A stretch of DNA of 64,000 nucleotides from Nocardia sp. NRRL S-836 (GTDB lineage Bacteria; Actinomycetota; Actinomycetes; Mycobacteriales; Pseudonocardiaceae). A program made the translations under genes and the position numbers. The stretch covers positions 185,210 through 249,209 of the forward strand of contig NZ_LGDY01000002.1 of the NCBI RefSeq assembly GCF_001279525.1, written 5' to 3'. How positions within the stretch are numbered: the first letter of the stretch is position 1; each line of letters begins with the position of its first letter. This document shows positions 52,193 through 62,162 of this stretch, piece after piece. Below the pieces are notes generated by a model, which saw nothing but the letters and a program-made list of their open reading frames with translations, did no database searches and was not told the DNA's origin.

Positions 52193-54445
52193 ATGTCCGG
52201 CATCACTCTCGCCGACTGGCTGCGCGCCCAGGACGACACCGCGCTCGTGGCTCTGCTGCGCGCCCGTCCCGACCTGGCAACGCCCCCACCAGCCGATATG
52301 TCCGTGCTCGCGACACGGGTGGGCACCAGGGCGTCGATCGCGCGCGCCTGCGAGGACCTCGACACGTTCACGCTGGCGGTGCTCGAAGGCCTGGTCGTCG
52401 CGGGTGCGGACAGCACGCCCGTGGCGTTGGCCACACTCGCGGCGCTGCTCGGGCCGGACGTGAAGCCGAAACCGCTCCGGCAGGCGCTCACCCGGCTGCG
52501 GTCGCTGGCACTGCTGTGGGGTGACGACGAGGCGATGTCGGTGCCCCCGGTGACCAGGGAGGCGTTCGGCTCGTACCCCGCCGGGCTCGGTCGCTCGACC
52601 GGGCAGACCTACGACCTGAGCGGTATCACCGAGGGTGAGCAGCGGGTGCTGCAGAAGCTCGCCGCCGGACCGCCGATCGGTGACACGAAGGACGCCTCAC
52701 GGGTCGTGCCGCTGGAGAAGGCCGAGACGCCGGTGCAACGGCTGCTCGCCCGCGGCCTGCTGCTGCGCCGCGACCCCGGCACGGTGGAGCTGCCCCGCGA
52801 GATCGCGCTCCAGCTGCGCGGCACCCGCCCGTTGGGCCCGGTCCAGGTCGCCGAGCCCAAGCCGAGGACCGGCGCGGTCAGGCAGGAGAACGTCGACGCG
52901 ACCGGTGGCGGTGAGGCGCTGGAGCTCGTCCGGCACGCCGAGAAGCTGATCGCGGGCTGGTCGGCCGAGCCGCCGCCGGTGCTGCGCACGGGCGGGCTGG
53001 GCGTGCGGGAGCTGCGCAAGGCCGCGAAGGACCTGGGCGTGGACGAACAGCGCGCCGCCCTGCTGATCGAGCTGGTGGTCGGTGCCGACCTGGTCGCGAA
53101 CACCGAGGCCGCCGAACCGGAGTGGGTGCCGACGACCAAGGCCGACGTGTGGCTCGCCGCGACCGCCGAGGTCCGCTGGGCCACGCTCGCGCACGCCTGG
53201 CTGGAGCTGCCCCGGCTGCCCGCGCTGATCGGCCGCCGCGACGAGAAGGACCGGCTGTTCAACCCGCTCGCCGACGAGATCCGCCGCGCGCAGGCGCCGC
53301 GTGACCGCCGCTGGGTCCTCGACACGATCGCCGCGCTGCCGGCGGGCACGGCGATCGGCGGTGCCGCGGAGCTGGCTGGGCTGCTCGCCTGGCGGGCGCC
53401 GCGCCGTGGCGGGCGGCAGCGCGACGAGCTGGTGCGCTGGACCGTCGAGGAGGGCACCGCCGTCGGCGTGCTCGCGCTCGGCGCCGTCACCACCGCGGGC
53501 CGGGCGCTGCTCGACGACGGTGCCGGGAACGCGGCCAAGGCCCTCGCGGACGCGTTGCCCGACCCGCTCGACCACGTGCTGGTCCAGGCCGACCTCACCG
53601 TCGTGGCGCCCGGCCGGCTCGAACCCGAGCTGGCCGACGAGATGGCGCTCGTCGCGGACGTCGAGTCGGCGGGCAGCGCCACGGTCTACCGGATCAGCGA
53701 GGGCACGGTCCGCCGCGCGCTCGACTCCGGCCGCACGGCCGACGAGCTGCACGAGCTGTTCAAGCTCCGGTCGCGGACACCGGTGCCGCAGTCGCTGACC
53801 TACCTGATCGACGACGCGGCACGTCGGCACGGGCGGCTGCGCGGTGGCGCGGCCGGGTCGTTCCTGCGCTGCGACGACCCGGTGCTGGTCAGCGAGGTGC
53901 TGGCGCACCCGGAGGCGACCAGGCTGGAGCTGCGCCGGATCGCGCCGACGGTCGTGGTGAGCCCGTTGCCGCTGGCCGAGGTGCTGGACGGGTTGCGCTC
54001 GGCCGGGTTCGCCCCGGCCGCGGAGGGTCCCGACGGCCAGGTGCTGGACCTGCGGCCGGGTGGCCGGCGCACCACGCCGAGGCAGCGTTCCGCGCGCAAA
54101 CCCGCGGCACCGGCCGTGCCCGCCGACGAACGGCTGGGCGAGTTCGTCCGGCTGGTGCGGGCCGGCGACCGGGCCGCGGCGACACCGCGGGGTGAACGCG
54201 TCTCCGTCCCCGGTCACCTCGGCGCGGGCCCGTCGGCCACCCTGTCGTTGCTGCAGGAGGCCGCGCGGGCACGCCGCAGCGTGCTGGTCGGGTTCGTCGA
54301 CTCGCACGGCACGGCGGCGCAGCGCGTGATCGAGCCGCACATCGTGGGCGGCGGGGTGCTGGAGGGCTACGACCACAGCTACGGGGAGGTGCTGCGGTTC
54401 CCGCTGCACCGCATCACGTCCGCGGCACTGGTCGACGAGGCCTGA
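52193..54445 (+). CDS. Helicase-associated domain protein (Rv0862c-like)
   Basis: A 750-aa protein of low complexity, rich in Ala/Leu/Arg, with LADWLRAQDDTALVALLRARPDLATPPP at the start, wHTH-like repeats in the middle (LRQALTRLRSLALLWGDDE), and a C-terminal helicase C-like/WYL-like portion (LLQEAARARRSVLVGFVDSHGTAAQRVIEPH). It is the XPB-neighbour protein that often sits beside an ERCC3 helicase in actinobacteria; no helicase motif is seen here. TATACC at 52178-52183 fits a minus-10 for a nearly leaderless ATG 52193. Function unproven. Confidence 0.8.
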   Translation: MSGITLADWLRAQDDTALVALLRARPDLATPPPADMSVLATRVGTRASIARACEDLDTFTLAVLEGLVVAGADSTPVALATLAALLGPDVKPKPLRQALTRLRSLALLWGDDEAMSVPPVTREAFGSYPAGLGRSTGQTYDLSGITEGEQRVLQKLAAGPPIGDTKDASRVVPLEKAETPVQRLLARGLLLRRDPGTVELPREIALQLRGTRPLGPVQVAEPKPRTGAVRQENVDATGGGEALELVRHAEKLIAGWSAEPPPVLRTGGLGVRELRKAAKDLGVDEQRAALLIELVVGADLVANTEAAEPEWVPTTKADVWLAATAEVRWATLAHAWLELPRLPALIGRRDEKDRLFNPLADEIRRAQAPRDRRWVLDTIAALPAGTAIGGAAELAGLLAWRAPRRGGRQRDELVRWTVEEGTAVGVLALGAVTTAGRALLDDGAGNAAKALADALPDPLDHVLVQADLTVVAPGRLEPELADEMALVADVESAGSATVYRISEGTVRRALDSGRTADELHELFKLRSRTPVPQSLTYLIDDAARRHGRLRGGAAGSFLRCDDPVLVSEVLAHPEATRLELRRIAPTVVVSPLPLAEVLDGLRSAGFAPAAEGPDGQVLDLRPGGRRTTPRQRSARKPAAPAVPADERLGEFVRLVRAGDRAAATPRGERVSVPGHLGAGPSATLSLLQEAARARRSVLVGFVDSHGTAAQRVIEPHIVGGGVLEGYDHSYGEVLRFPLHRITSAALVDEA

Positions 54446-54471
54446 CCCAGGCACGACGACCCCGGACACGA

Positions 54472-54516
54472 CGAAGAGGCGAGCGCCGCACCCGGAGGTG
54501 GCGCCCGCCTCGTTCG
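54472..54516 (+). terminator. Hairpin terminator
   Basis: GAGGCGAGCGCC (54476-54487) pairs with GGCGCCCGCCTC (54500-54511) with one mismatch, between convergent genes. Flanking CGAA/TTCG extends the stem. Confidence 0.65.
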
Positions 54517-54544
54517 ACGTCGAGCAGGTGTGCGGCGGCGGAGA

Positions 54545-55150
54545 TCAGCCGGCGCGGACGGACATCCACTGGCGCATCGCGTGCTCCACCAGCGTGATGA
54601 GCGTCTGCTTCGTCGACTGCCGGTTCCGCGCGTCGCACGTCACGATCGGCACCGACTCGTCGATCGTCAACGCCTCGCGCACGTCCTCCAGCCTGTGGTG
54701 CAGGAGGCCGTCGAAGCAGTTGACGCCCACGACGTACGGCAGCTGCCGGTCGTCGAAGAAGTCGATCGACGCGAACGCGTCCGCGAGCCTGCGGGTGTCG
54801 ACCAGGACGATGGCGCCGATGGCACCCCGCACCAGGTCGTCCCACATGAACCAGAACCGGTGCTGACCCGGTGTACCGAAGAGGTACAGGATCAGGTCGC
54901 TGTCGAGCGACACGCGGCCGAAGTCCATCGCGACCGTCGTGGTGACCTTGTTCGGCGTGGCGGAGAGGTCGTCCACCCCCGCGCTGGCCTCGGTCATCAC
55001 CGCCTCGGTGGTCAACGGGACGATCTCGGACACCGAGCCGACGAACGTCGTCTTGCCAACACCGAAGCCACCCGCCACGACGATCTTGGCGGAGGTAGTC
55101 GGCTTCCGTGCGCCCTCGGCGCCCTGGGGACTAGAGCCTGCGAAGCCCAC
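54545..55150 (-). CDS. cvnD: Conservon GTPase (CvnD type)
   Basis: A 201-aa small GTP-binding protein: P-loop GGFGVGKTTFVGS (Lys33), TTTVAMDFGRV switch, LFGTPGQHRFWFMWDDL (G3-like with Q), and VNCFDG/TCDARN as base-recognition loops. The conservon GTPase works with roadblock, DUF742 and sensor partners at the membrane. GTG 55150 overlaps the DUF742 gene end by 20 bp, usual in these operons. It is the last gene of the four-gene conservon. Confidence 0.92.
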   Translation of the reverse strand: MGFAGSSPQGAEGARKPTTSAKIVVAGGFGVGKTTFVGSVSEIVPLTTEAVMTEASAGVDDLSATPNKVTTTVAMDFGRVSLDSDLILYLFGTPGQHRFWFMWDDLVRGAIGAIVLVDTRRLADAFASIDFFDDRQLPYVVGVNCFDGLLHHRLEDVREALTIDESVPIVTCDARNRQSTKQTLITLVEHAMRQWMSVRAG

Positions 55151-55901
55151 TGAGCACCCTCTCCAGGAATTCCATGGAAGGCCGGTCCCCCACGACCAGA
55201 CCGCCCTGGTGAATCAAAACCAATCCCATGCTTGCCATGTCGCCGATCAACACCCGCACGACGCCAAGAGGCAAGCGTAGGAGTGCCGCGACCTCGGCCA
55301 CCGACCGCGTGTCCACACACAGCCCGCAGATCGACCTGTGCTCAGGAAGAACCGCGGCATCGCGTTCGAGGCCCCGTTCGCTGGTGGAGATCAGCGCCTC
55401 GATCGCAAGGTCGTAGTCAGGTCGTGTGCGTCCACCGGTGCGTGTGTACGGCCGCACCAGTGAACCCGAGTCCGCAGAAGCATTGTCCTCCGGCCGCACA
55501 GCAGGCTGTGCACCGGTGCTGTACGCCGGTTGTCCACCGGTGCTGTACACCGGCTGCGGCCCGGTGGTGTACGGCAGTTGTTCGGGCACCGCTTCCGGCA
55601 TCTCGTGCTGGCCGAACAGGTCCGCGCCGGGGCCACCGAACAACCCGGTGCCGTACCCGTCGATGTCGAACCGGTTCGGCACGTCGTCGTACGGATACGA
55701 CGACGAGTCATCCACCTCACGCTGAGACATATCGCCTAGCCCTTGCCCTGTAACCCGCTCATCGTGGGGTGCGTCCTCGGCTTCCTCTGGTTCTGGGGGA
55801 GGTGCGTCCGGCTCCTCGAACTGAAAGCCACCAGCCGCCCACTCCTGGTAGTTGAAGTTCCTACCCAAGCGGCGACCACCGGCGCCAGATCTCCGAGCCA
55901 T
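55131..55901 (-). CDS. cvnC: DUF742 conservon protein (CvnC type) with long N-terminal extension
   Basis: A 256-aa protein; the DUF742 domain (about 150-256) has VRPYTRTGGRTRPDYDLAIEALISTS, RSICGLCVDTRSVAEVAALLRLPLGVVRVLIGDMA, with the wHTH-like core. The first about 150 residues are a low-complexity, acidic/Pro extension with repeats of QPVYSTG/QPAYSTG. DUF742 couples the sensor to the GTPase. ATG 55901 is used; an internal start near MSQREVDDSS (about residue 58) is possible. Confidence 0.87.
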   Translation of the reverse strand: MARRSGAGGRRLGRNFNYQEWAAGGFQFEEPDAPPPEPEEAEDAPHDERVTGQGLGDMSQREVDDSSSYPYDDVPNRFDIDGYGTGLFGGPGADLFGQHEMPEAVPEQLPYTTGPQPVYSTGGQPAYSTGAQPAVRPEDNASADSGSLVRPYTRTGGRTRPDYDLAIEALISTSERGLERDAAVLPEHRSICGLCVDTRSVAEVAALLRLPLGVVRVLIGDMASMGLVLIHQGGLVVGDRPSMEFLERVLSGLRRL

Positions 55902-55931
55902 CTCATCTCACCCCTGTGCTACCAGTGAGGT

Positions 55932-56351
55932 CTAGCGGCGGACCACACCCTGGAGCTGCGCGCGCAGCTCCGGGGTGAGTTGTTGACCGACTCTCTCCAC
56001 CAACAGCGTCATCTCGTAGGCCACGAGGCCGATGTCGCAGTTGGGTGCCGCCAGAACGGCAAGGCAAGAGCCGTCACTGATGGACATGAGGAACAGGTAA
56101 CCCCGCTCCATCTCGACGACGGTCTGGTTGACCCCGCCTGCCTCGAAGCAGCGGGCAGCACCCTGTGTGAGGCTGACCAGCCCGGACGCGACGGCGGAGA
56201 GCTGCTCTGCACGGTCCCGGGGCAAGCCCTGGGACCCCGCGAGCAACAGCCCGTCCGCGGACACCACGACGGAATGTGCCACTCCGGGCACCCTCCGCAC
56301 GAAGTCGGTGATAAGCCAACCAAAGCTGCCTGGCTGCGCTGCGGTCGTCAC
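55932..56351 (-). CDS. cvnB: Roadblock/LC7 conservon protein (CvnB type)
   Basis: A 139-aa roadblock-fold protein: [35 protein letters not shown] and [21 protein letters not shown]. It is predicted to act as the GTPase-activating or docking partner of CvnD. ATG 56351 overlaps the sensor stop as ATGA. Gap of 30 bp to DUF742. Confidence 0.92.
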   Translation of the reverse strand: MTTAAQPGSFGWLITDFVRRVPGVAHSVVVSADGLLLAGSQGLPRDRAEQLSAVASGLVSLTQGAARCFEAGGVNQTVVEMERGYLFLMSISDGSCLAVLAAPNCDIGLVAYEMTLLVERVGQQLTPELRAQLQGVVRR

Positions 56352-59300
56352 TCCTGCTCCTCGTTCTGCCGGCTCGACTGGTCACCAGCGTATGCCTCGA
56401 TCAATGCGTGCCGGCCTCGCCGGACACCACTTTGCAGACTCGACATGCGCCCGCGCACCGCATCGGCGGAACGGGGCGGCAGCGGCGGGCGCTGCGCTGT
56501 CTGTGACACGTCCTGCGGTTTGGGTGCCGCAGATCCTGGCACGAGCTGAGCCTTCGGTGTCCGTTTCGGCAATCCTGCCGCTGTCTTCGACTCCGGCGTC
56601 TTGTTCAACAACGCCTGAGCCGCCTGCCATCCCTCGTCGGCAGGCGATTGCCAAGCCGACTCGGAAGTGGGTGCCGCCGCTGGAGTCTCCTCCACAACGG
56701 GCTCCGGTTCCACAACTCGCTCCTGCTCGGCGGGTGCGACTACGGCTTCCTCGGCGACGGGCTGCACCTTCGCGCGAGGCTTGCGCACGGGCAGACCGGC
56801 AGCCGACGTGGTGGGCGCCACCGCCGGAACGGGCTTGGGCTTGCGGGTCGGCAGCTCCGGCTCAGGACCGTCCGAGAGCGGCGGGGCCGTCGGCGGTTCG
56901 TCGATGTACTCGACACCGCCGGCGCGGGAGCCGTTGAGCTTCGACTCCACCCTGCTCGCGGGCGCGGCCGGTTCGTCCGCCGCCGGCGGAACCGGCTGGG
57001 CGCTGCCCGCGGACGTCTCGCTGCCCACGGCCTGGAACCACTGGGAGAGCACCGCCTCGTAGATCGGCAGGCGCTCGGTCGGGGCGTCCAGGTCGTGCTG
57101 GAGGTCCCTGCGGCCGAGCTCGGTCGTGCCGTTGCGGTGCGCGGCCGGCGGCTCGGAGTGGCCGTTGTCGACAGCCGCGCGCGCGACGCCGTTGCTCGAC
57201 GCCGGCTCCTCCGCCGTCGGCGGGATCGGCACGAACTGGGTGGTCTCGTAGCCCGGCTCGAACGAGATGGCGCTGTCGTCCTCGTCGCGGTCCTCGTAGG
57301 CCGTGAAGAGCGTCGGCTCGCCGAAGGAGCCCTCCGGCTCCACCGCCGCGAGCTGGTCGCGCCGCCAGCGCTCCGACGGCGTGGGGTCCTCGGCGGGGGG
57401 CGGGTCCTGGTAGACCGGCACCGCCGTGGCACCCGCACCGGTGTCGGTGAACGGGCTGGGCACGAAGCTGACCGGGATCGAGGGGCTCGACTCGTCCACC
57501 CTCGGCATGGCACCGGTGGCACCGCCGAACGCACCCGCGATGCCGCTGGCCCTGCTGGCCGTGGTCGGCGCGGGCAACGGGGTCTGGCCGAAGTCGGCGG
57601 GCGCGGTGTGCGCTGTGCCGCCGAACTCGGTGGTGAGCTCCGCCTGCGGCTGCATGCCGAACGCGGAGGCCAGCGAGCCCGAGCCGGACGGCGGCGTCGA
57701 GACCGCGGCTCCCGGCGACGCGATGAGCGTCTCCGGGACGATCACCAGGGCCGTGGTGCCGCCCTCGATGTCCTCGTTGCCGCGCAGGCGGACCTTGATG
57801 TCGTGGCGCTTGGCGAGCCGCGCGACCACGTACAGGCCCATCCGGCGGGAGACGGCGACGTCGACGTCCGGCGGGTCCGCGAGGCGCTCGTTGGCGTCGA
57901 TGATCTCCTGGTCGCCCATGCCGACGCCGCGGTCCTGGATCTCGATCGCCAGCTCGCCCTTGCGGGTCTTGGCCGTGCGGACGGTGACCTTGGTGACCGG
58001 GTCGGAGAACGCCGTGGCGTTGTCCAGCAGCTCGGCGACGAGGTGCACGAGGTCGTTGACGGCGCGGCCCTGGACGGTGAGGTCCGGGGTCTGGCCGACC
58101 TGCACGCGGGCGTACTGCTCGACCTCGGAGACCGCCGCACCGAGCACCTCGGCCGCGGGGACCGGGCGGGTGAGCCGCCGCGAGAGGTCGGTGCCGGAGA
58201 GGACCAGCAGGTTCTCCGAGTTGCGCCGCATGCGGGTGGCGAGGTGGTCCAGCTCGAACAGCGAGGCCAGCTGGTCCGGGTCCTGCTCGTCCTGCTCCAG
58301 GCGGTCGATCAGGTTCAGCTGGCGTTCGACCAGCGCCTGCGAGCGGCGGGACAGGTTGACGAACATCGCGTTGACGTTGTCGCGCAGGAGGGCCTGCTGG
58401 GCGGCCAGTCGCACCGCTTCACCGTGCACCGCGTCGAACGCGCGCGCCACCTGGCCGACCTCTTCACGGGTGTGCACCGGCACCGGCTCGACGGCCGTGC
58501 GGGCCGCGTTCTCCGGGTTCGGGTCCGCGAGGATCCGCTCGACCGCGTCCGGCAGGCCGTGGTCGGCGACGTCGAGCGCGGTGCGGCGCAGCGTGCGCAG
58601 CGGGTTGAGGATCGAGCGCGCGACGAACAGCGCCATCAGCAGCGCGAGCGCGAGGACCGCCAGCACGACACCGGACTCGATGTAGGCACGGGTGCGTGCG
58701 GCACCCGTGAGCTCGTCGGTGCGGTTCTGCAGCTGTTCGAGGAGCAGGTTCTCGACGTCGCGGGTCAGGTTGACCGTCAGCGTGGCGGCGATGTCCCACT
58801 TCTCGGACGTCAGCGTGCTGAAGTCCTTGCTGCCGGCCTGCTGGTTGATGGCCGATTCCTGCATGTCGTTCGCGGTGTCGACGATCAGGCCGGTGACGGT
58901 GTCGTCGTAGATCTTGGCCTGTTCGGGCGTCGCGGACTTGCGGAAGTCGTTCCTGGCGGCTTCGAGCTCGGCGTCGGCGGCCTGCAGCGAGCGGATCTGC
59001 GCCGGGCTGAACGCCTTGCGCTGGAACACGTCGAGCAGGATGGCCCGCTTGAGCGACTCCTGCTCCTTGATGCGCGCGATGGCGTTCGTCGTCAGGTGCA
59101 GCCGCACCAGCTCGGAGTCGTTGATCTCGGAGATCGTCTGCTCACCGAGGTTGATCAGGGTCTCGATGGACTCCGAGTAGGTCCGCTGGACGGCTTCCGC
59201 GGGGTACTGCGTGTCCCGCACCGAGGCGCGGAGGCTGTTGAGGCGGTCCAGCTGCTTGGACGCGACCTTGAAGCGCTCGACGGCCGCGGGGCTGAGGTCG

Positions 59301-59797
59301 GAGCTGAGGTCGGAGATCTTGTTGCTGAACGCCTGGCTGGTGTCGTTGACCCGGCGGAGCTGGCGCTCCAGCACGACCCGGTCGAGCTTCTTGTTCGAGG
59401 CGACGAAGCTGACCGACAGGTCGCGCTCGCGCTGGAGCTGCTGCACCAGGTCGGCGACCGCCGTCTCGAGGCGGATCTGGTTCGCGAGGTTGTTGAACTC
59501 CGTCGCGGCCTGAAGATCCGTGCGCACTCGCAGACCACCCAGGGCGAGCGCACAGATCGTCGGGATGAGCAGAACGGCGAGCAGCTTGGTGCGCAGCCGC
59601 CAGTTGCGCAGGCGCCAGCCCGCGGATCGGGCAGGTCCTGAACCGGGTCCGGCCCCCGTGTCCTGCTTCACCGGGTTCGGTGTCGCGGTCATCAGGTCGT
59701 CACCCAGCGCAGCCAGTCCGTCACCCGATTCGGGCCTTTCGGAGCGTGTGGTGTCACCCACGCCAAACTGGCTGGGACCTCTCTCACGTCGGGCCAC
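56348..59797 (-). CDS. cvnA: Conservon sensor histidine kinase with nitrate/nitrite-sensing domain (CvnA type)
   Basis: A 1149-aa membrane sensor. After a cytosolic N-terminal stretch come TM1 (about residues 68-90, [17 protein letters not shown]), a large extracytoplasmic NIT domain rich in helices, TM2 near [20 protein letters not shown] with a HAMP, then a helix [20 protein letters not shown] with a candidate phospho-accepting His, and a HATPase with [15 protein letters not shown] and [12 protein letters not shown] Pro/Ala-rich tail of about 450 residues follows. GTG 59797 has a good GAGGAAG upstream; an internal ATG at 59692 is the alternative. Signal is probably nitrate/nitrite by family. 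Confidence 0.88.
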   Translation of the reverse strand: MARRERGPSQFGVGDTTRSERPESGDGLAALGDDLMTATPNPVKQDTGAGPGSGPARSAGWRLRNWRLRTKLLAVLLIPTICALALGGLRVRTDLQAATEFNNLANQIRLETAVADLVQQLQRERDLSVSFVASNKKLDRVVLERQLRRVNDTSQAFSNKISDLSSDLSPAAVERFKVASKQLDRLNSLRASVRDTQYPAEAVQRTYSESIETLINLGEQTISEINDSELVRLHLTTNAIARIKEQESLKRAILLDVFQRKAFSPAQIRSLQAADAELEAARNDFRKSATPEQAKIYDDTVTGLIVDTANDMQESAINQQAGSKDFSTLTSEKWDIAATLTVNLTRDVENLLLEQLQNRTDELTGAARTRAYIESGVVLAVLALALLMALFVARSILNPLRTLRRTALDVADHGLPDAVERILADPNPENAARTAVEPVPVHTREEVGQVARAFDAVHGEAVRLAAQQALLRDNVNAMFVNLSRRSQALVERQLNLIDRLEQDEQDPDQLASLFELDHLATRMRRNSENLLVLSGTDLSRRLTRPVPAAEVLGAAVSEVEQYARVQVGQTPDLTVQGRAVNDLVHLVAELLDNATAFSDPVTKVTVRTAKTRKGELAIEIQDRGVGMGDQEIIDANERLADPPDVDVAVSRRMGLYVVARLAKRHDIKVRLRGNEDIEGGTTALVIVPETLIASPGAAVSTPPSGSGSLASAFGMQPQAELTTEFGGTAHTAPADFGQTPLPAPTTASRASGIAGAFGGATGAMPRVDESSPSIPVSFVPSPFTDTGAGATAVPVYQDPPPAEDPTPSERWRRDQLAAVEPEGSFGEPTLFTAYEDRDEDDSAISFEPGYETTQFVPIPPTAEEPASSNGVARAAVDNGHSEPPAAHRNGTTELGRRDLQHDLDAPTERLPIYEAVLSQWFQAVGSETSAGSAQPVPPAADEPAAPASRVESKLNGSRAGGVEYIDEPPTAPPLSDGPEPELPTRKPKPVPAVAPTTSAAGLPVRKPRAKVQPVAEEAVVAPAEQERVVEPEPVVEETPAAAPTSESAWQSPADEGWQAAQALLNKTPESKTAAGLPKRTPKAQLVPGSAAPKPQDVSQTAQRPPLPPRSADAVRGRMSSLQSGVRRGRHALIEAYAGDQSSRQNEEQE

Positions 59798-60174
59798 TCT
59801 GGGCTTCCTCTTCCAGCAGCAGTGTCCCGGTCTCTCCCCAGGACCGAGCATGGACTCGTCAAACGGGCCGAATTGCAGCACAGAGGTCGTTCACCCGGTT
59901 AGGCGCCCTACCCCGTCCACAGACACGTAGGTCTACTACGACCTGTGCCACCCGGCGGGGAGCGTAATGGCCAGCCCCTACTCGGGGGAAGTCTCCAGAA
60001 GCACTCACCGTATCGAGATGGGGTGTCGTTTCATACGTTCAGGTGGTTAACATCCCCGGTTGTCGGCATGCCTCAAGCCCGTCCGAACGCCCTGTTGGGG
60101 GTGTGGACGGCCTGGTCTGTGGCGACACTCACTGATCATCTGATGCTACTCAAGGCCCACCGGCGAGAGGTGCC
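59798..60174. promoter_or_regulatory. Divergent intergenic region between conservon and substrate-binding lipoprotein
   Basis: 377 bp without a gene. It holds the conservon promoter and that of the lipoprotein. A perfect CGTAG-N5-CTACG dyad is at 59926-59940 and an AT-richer segment with TTCATACGTT is at 60030-60039. No known regulator motif is recognised. Confidence 0.45.
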
Positions 60175-61152
60175 ATGGCTACCCGAGCCAACGCTCTGCG
60201 GCTTGTCGCAGTGCTCATGACATGCGTTCTGACCGCGAGCTGCAGCCTCTTCGGAAGTTCGTCAGGCGGCGGCAACGCGGACCTGGAACGCACCATCCTG
60301 CGCATCGGCGTCGCGCAGGTGGTGGATGTGGCCCCGTTGCGGATCGCACTGACCGACAAGCTGTTCGAGAAGCACGGCCTGCAGGTCAACCTGGTCTCGC
60401 AGACCAACGAGTCCGACGCCATCAACCAGCTCGACACCACGCTCGACATCACGTGGGCGACGCACGTCAGCTTCTTCCGCGCGGTCGCCGGCGGCAAGGA
60501 GCTGCAGCTGCAGGGCGAGGCCTACCAGGCGGGCCCGAACTCGATGGCGCTGGTCACCAACGCCACGTCGGACTACGACGACCCGGGCAAGCGGCCGGCG
60601 CCGAGCATCGCGGTGAACAGCGACACCGACATCGGCTCGCTGACCACGAAGGCCGTGCTCGACACCGCGGCGGTCGAGAAGAACAAGATCAAGTTCCGCC
60701 CGATGCCGTTCGGCGAGATGGAGAACGCGCTGAAGTCCGGCTCGGTCGACGCGGCGTTCATGATCGAGCCGTTCATCACGAAGGCGCAGCGCAACATCGG
60801 TGCGAAGATCCTCACCGACACCGCGCGCGGCCCGACACTGGACTTCCCCATGTCCGGTTACGCCTCTTCGAAGAAGTTCGCCGACGCGAACCCGAAGACC
60901 CTGAAGGCCTTCCGCGACGTGCTCCGCGAGGCCCAGCAGCGCGCGCAGGCCAACAAGCTCGCCGTGCAGGACTCGCTGACCAGCTACGCCGACGTGGACG
61001 CGCCGACCGCGGCACTCGTGTCGGTGGGCACGTTCCCGCTGTCGCTGAACCCGATCCGGCTCCAGCGGGTCGCGGACATGATGGACACCGAGGACGTGCT
61101 GTCCGGTCGTCTGGACGTGCAGCAGCTGCTGCCACCGGGCACGACGAACTAG
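60175..61152 (+). CDS. ABC transporter substrate-binding lipoprotein (NMT1/TauA-like)
   Basis: A 325-aa predicted lipoprotein with lipobox LTASC (Cys23). The mature part is of the NMT1/THI5/SsuA family: LRIGVAQVVDVAPLRIALTDKLFEKHGLQVNLV at the front, DAAFMIEPFITKAQRN in the middle. Such proteins bind nitrate, sulfonates, thiamine precursors or similar. No permease or ATPase gene is adjacent. It is divergent from a nitrate/nitrite-sensing conservon, so it may serve as a signalling protein rather than a transporter part (inference). ATG 60175 with GAGAGG upstream. Confidence 0.85.
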   Translation: MATRANALRLVAVLMTCVLTASCSLFGSSSGGGNADLERTILRIGVAQVVDVAPLRIALTDKLFEKHGLQVNLVSQTNESDAINQLDTTLDITWATHVSFFRAVAGGKELQLQGEAYQAGPNSMALVTNATSDYDDPGKRPAPSIAVNSDTDIGSLTTKAVLDTAAVEKNKIKFRPMPFGEMENALKSGSVDAAFMIEPFITKAQRNIGAKILTDTARGPTLDFPMSGYASSKKFADANPKTLKAFRDVLREAQQRAQANKLAVQDSLTSYADVDAPTAALVSVGTFPLSLNPIRLQRVADMMDTEDVLSGRLDVQQLLPPGTTN

Positions 61153-61160
61153 CGTCCGTG

Positions 61161-61201
61161 CGGCGAAGGGCGGGTCACGCGCTGTGGCCCGCCCTTCGCC
61201 G
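61161..61201. terminator. Hairpin terminator between convergent genes
   Basis: 18-base arms (61161-61178 and 61184-61201) pair with a single G-T, after the substrate-binding gene and before the eight-cysteine protein gene. Confidence 0.85.
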
Positions 61202-61206
61202 TGCGG

Positions 61207-62073
61207 TCACTTCTCCTCGAGCGCGCTGAGGCAGTAGGTGATGCCCGGCGCCGGCTCCGCGTAGGAGTTGGCGGTGCTGTCACCGCAGTCGGCGGACGCC
61301 TGCCGGACCACCTTGTCGACCTTGTAGGACTTCTGGACCGAGTACTTGTTCTGCCCCTTGGAGCAGTCGATCACCTTCGGGCCCGCCAGGCTGATGCCCG
61401 CCATCGGGTCCTCGTAGCACTTGCCCTCTTCGAGCTTCTCCACCAGGCAGAGCTTCAGCGACTCCTTGCGCCGGCCGGACTGGTGGTAGGAGGCGTACTC
61501 CTTGCTCGGGCAGGCGTCAGAGGTGTCCTTCGAGGCCTTGGCGATGATGTAGTTCGCCTCCGGCGAGCCGCAGTCGACCTTCTTGTAGGTCGGGTTGACC
61601 GTCGTGCCGGTCATGCTCGCGCAGTCACCCGGTTTGGCCGACGGTTCGCTGCTGCCGAAGACGCCGCGCAGGATCATGAAGCCGCCGACCAGCACGATCA
61701 CCACGAAGATCGCGCCGATCACCTTGCCCGCGGCCCCGCCGGACTTGGGCGGAGGGGCGTACGGCATCGGCTGACCAGGCATGCCCGGCGGGAACTGGCC
61801 GGGTGGCATCTGACCGGGTGGCATCTGACCGGGTGGCATCTGACCGGGTGGCATCTGACCGGGTGGCATCTGACCGGGCGGGAACTGGCCGGGTGGCGGG
61901 CCGTACGGGTTGGGCTGGGCGTACGGGTCGCCGGGATGGCCCTGGCCCTGCGGCGGGCCGTAGGGCGGGGGTTGCTGACCGTAGGGCTGCTGGCCGTACG
62001 GCTGCTGGGGCTGGCCACCACCGGGAGGCGGGCCGTAGGGCCCCGGCTGCTGCGGGTAGTTGGGGGTCGACAC
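61207..62073 (-). CDS. Membrane-anchored eight-cysteine protein with Pro/Gln-rich tail (paralog 1)
   Basis: A 288-aa protein of LppU/SCO3897-like type. The cytoplasmic N-terminus (1-108) is Pro/Gly/Gln/Tyr-rich, with five PPGQM repeats, then one membrane helix (about 116-138, VIGAIFVVIVLVGGFMIL). The extracytoplasmic domain has eight Cys: GDC, VDC, DAC, LKLC, GKCY, IDC, ADC, TYC. The second four repeat the spacing of the first four. Three paralogs lie upstream on the same strand. ATG 62073. Function unknown. Confidence 0.82.
   Translation of the reverse strand: MSTPNYPQQPGPYGPPPGGGQPQQPYGQQPYGQQPPPYGPPQGQGHPGDPYAQPNPYGPPPGQFPPGQMPPGQMPPGQMPPGQMPPGQMPPGQFPPGMPGQPMPYAPPPKSGGAAGKVIGAIFVVIVLVGGFMILRGVFGSSEPSAKPGDCASMTGTTVNPTYKKVDCGSPEANYIIAKASKDTSDACPSKEYASYHQSGRRKESLKLCLVEKLEEGKCYEDPMAGISLAGPKVIDCSKGQNKYSVQKSYKVDKVVRQASADCGDSTANSYAEPAPGITYCLSALEEK
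61801..61875. repeat. Perfect 15-bp tandem repeat, five copies
   Basis: The unit GGGTGGCATCTGACC repeats five times without mismatch, encoding PPGQM on the minus strand within the Pro-rich tail. Copies are identical at the DNA level and likely change in number by slippage. Confidence 0.9.
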
Positions 62074-62108
62074 TGGGTTCCTCTCCGATGGGACACGCGA
62101 AGAAAAGT

Positions 62109-62143
62109 GAAACCGGAGCCGCGTGGGTCGCGTCTCCGGTTTC
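62109..62143 (-). terminator. Terminator between paralog 2 and paralog 1 genes
   Basis: GAAACCGGAG core arms (62109-62123 and 62129-62143) pair over 15 bases with one mismatch; on the minus strand ACTTTTCTT follows, giving a T-rich tail. Downstream of paralog 2. Confidence 0.75.
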
Positions 62144-62162
62144 GCTGTGCTGTGACCAGGTG

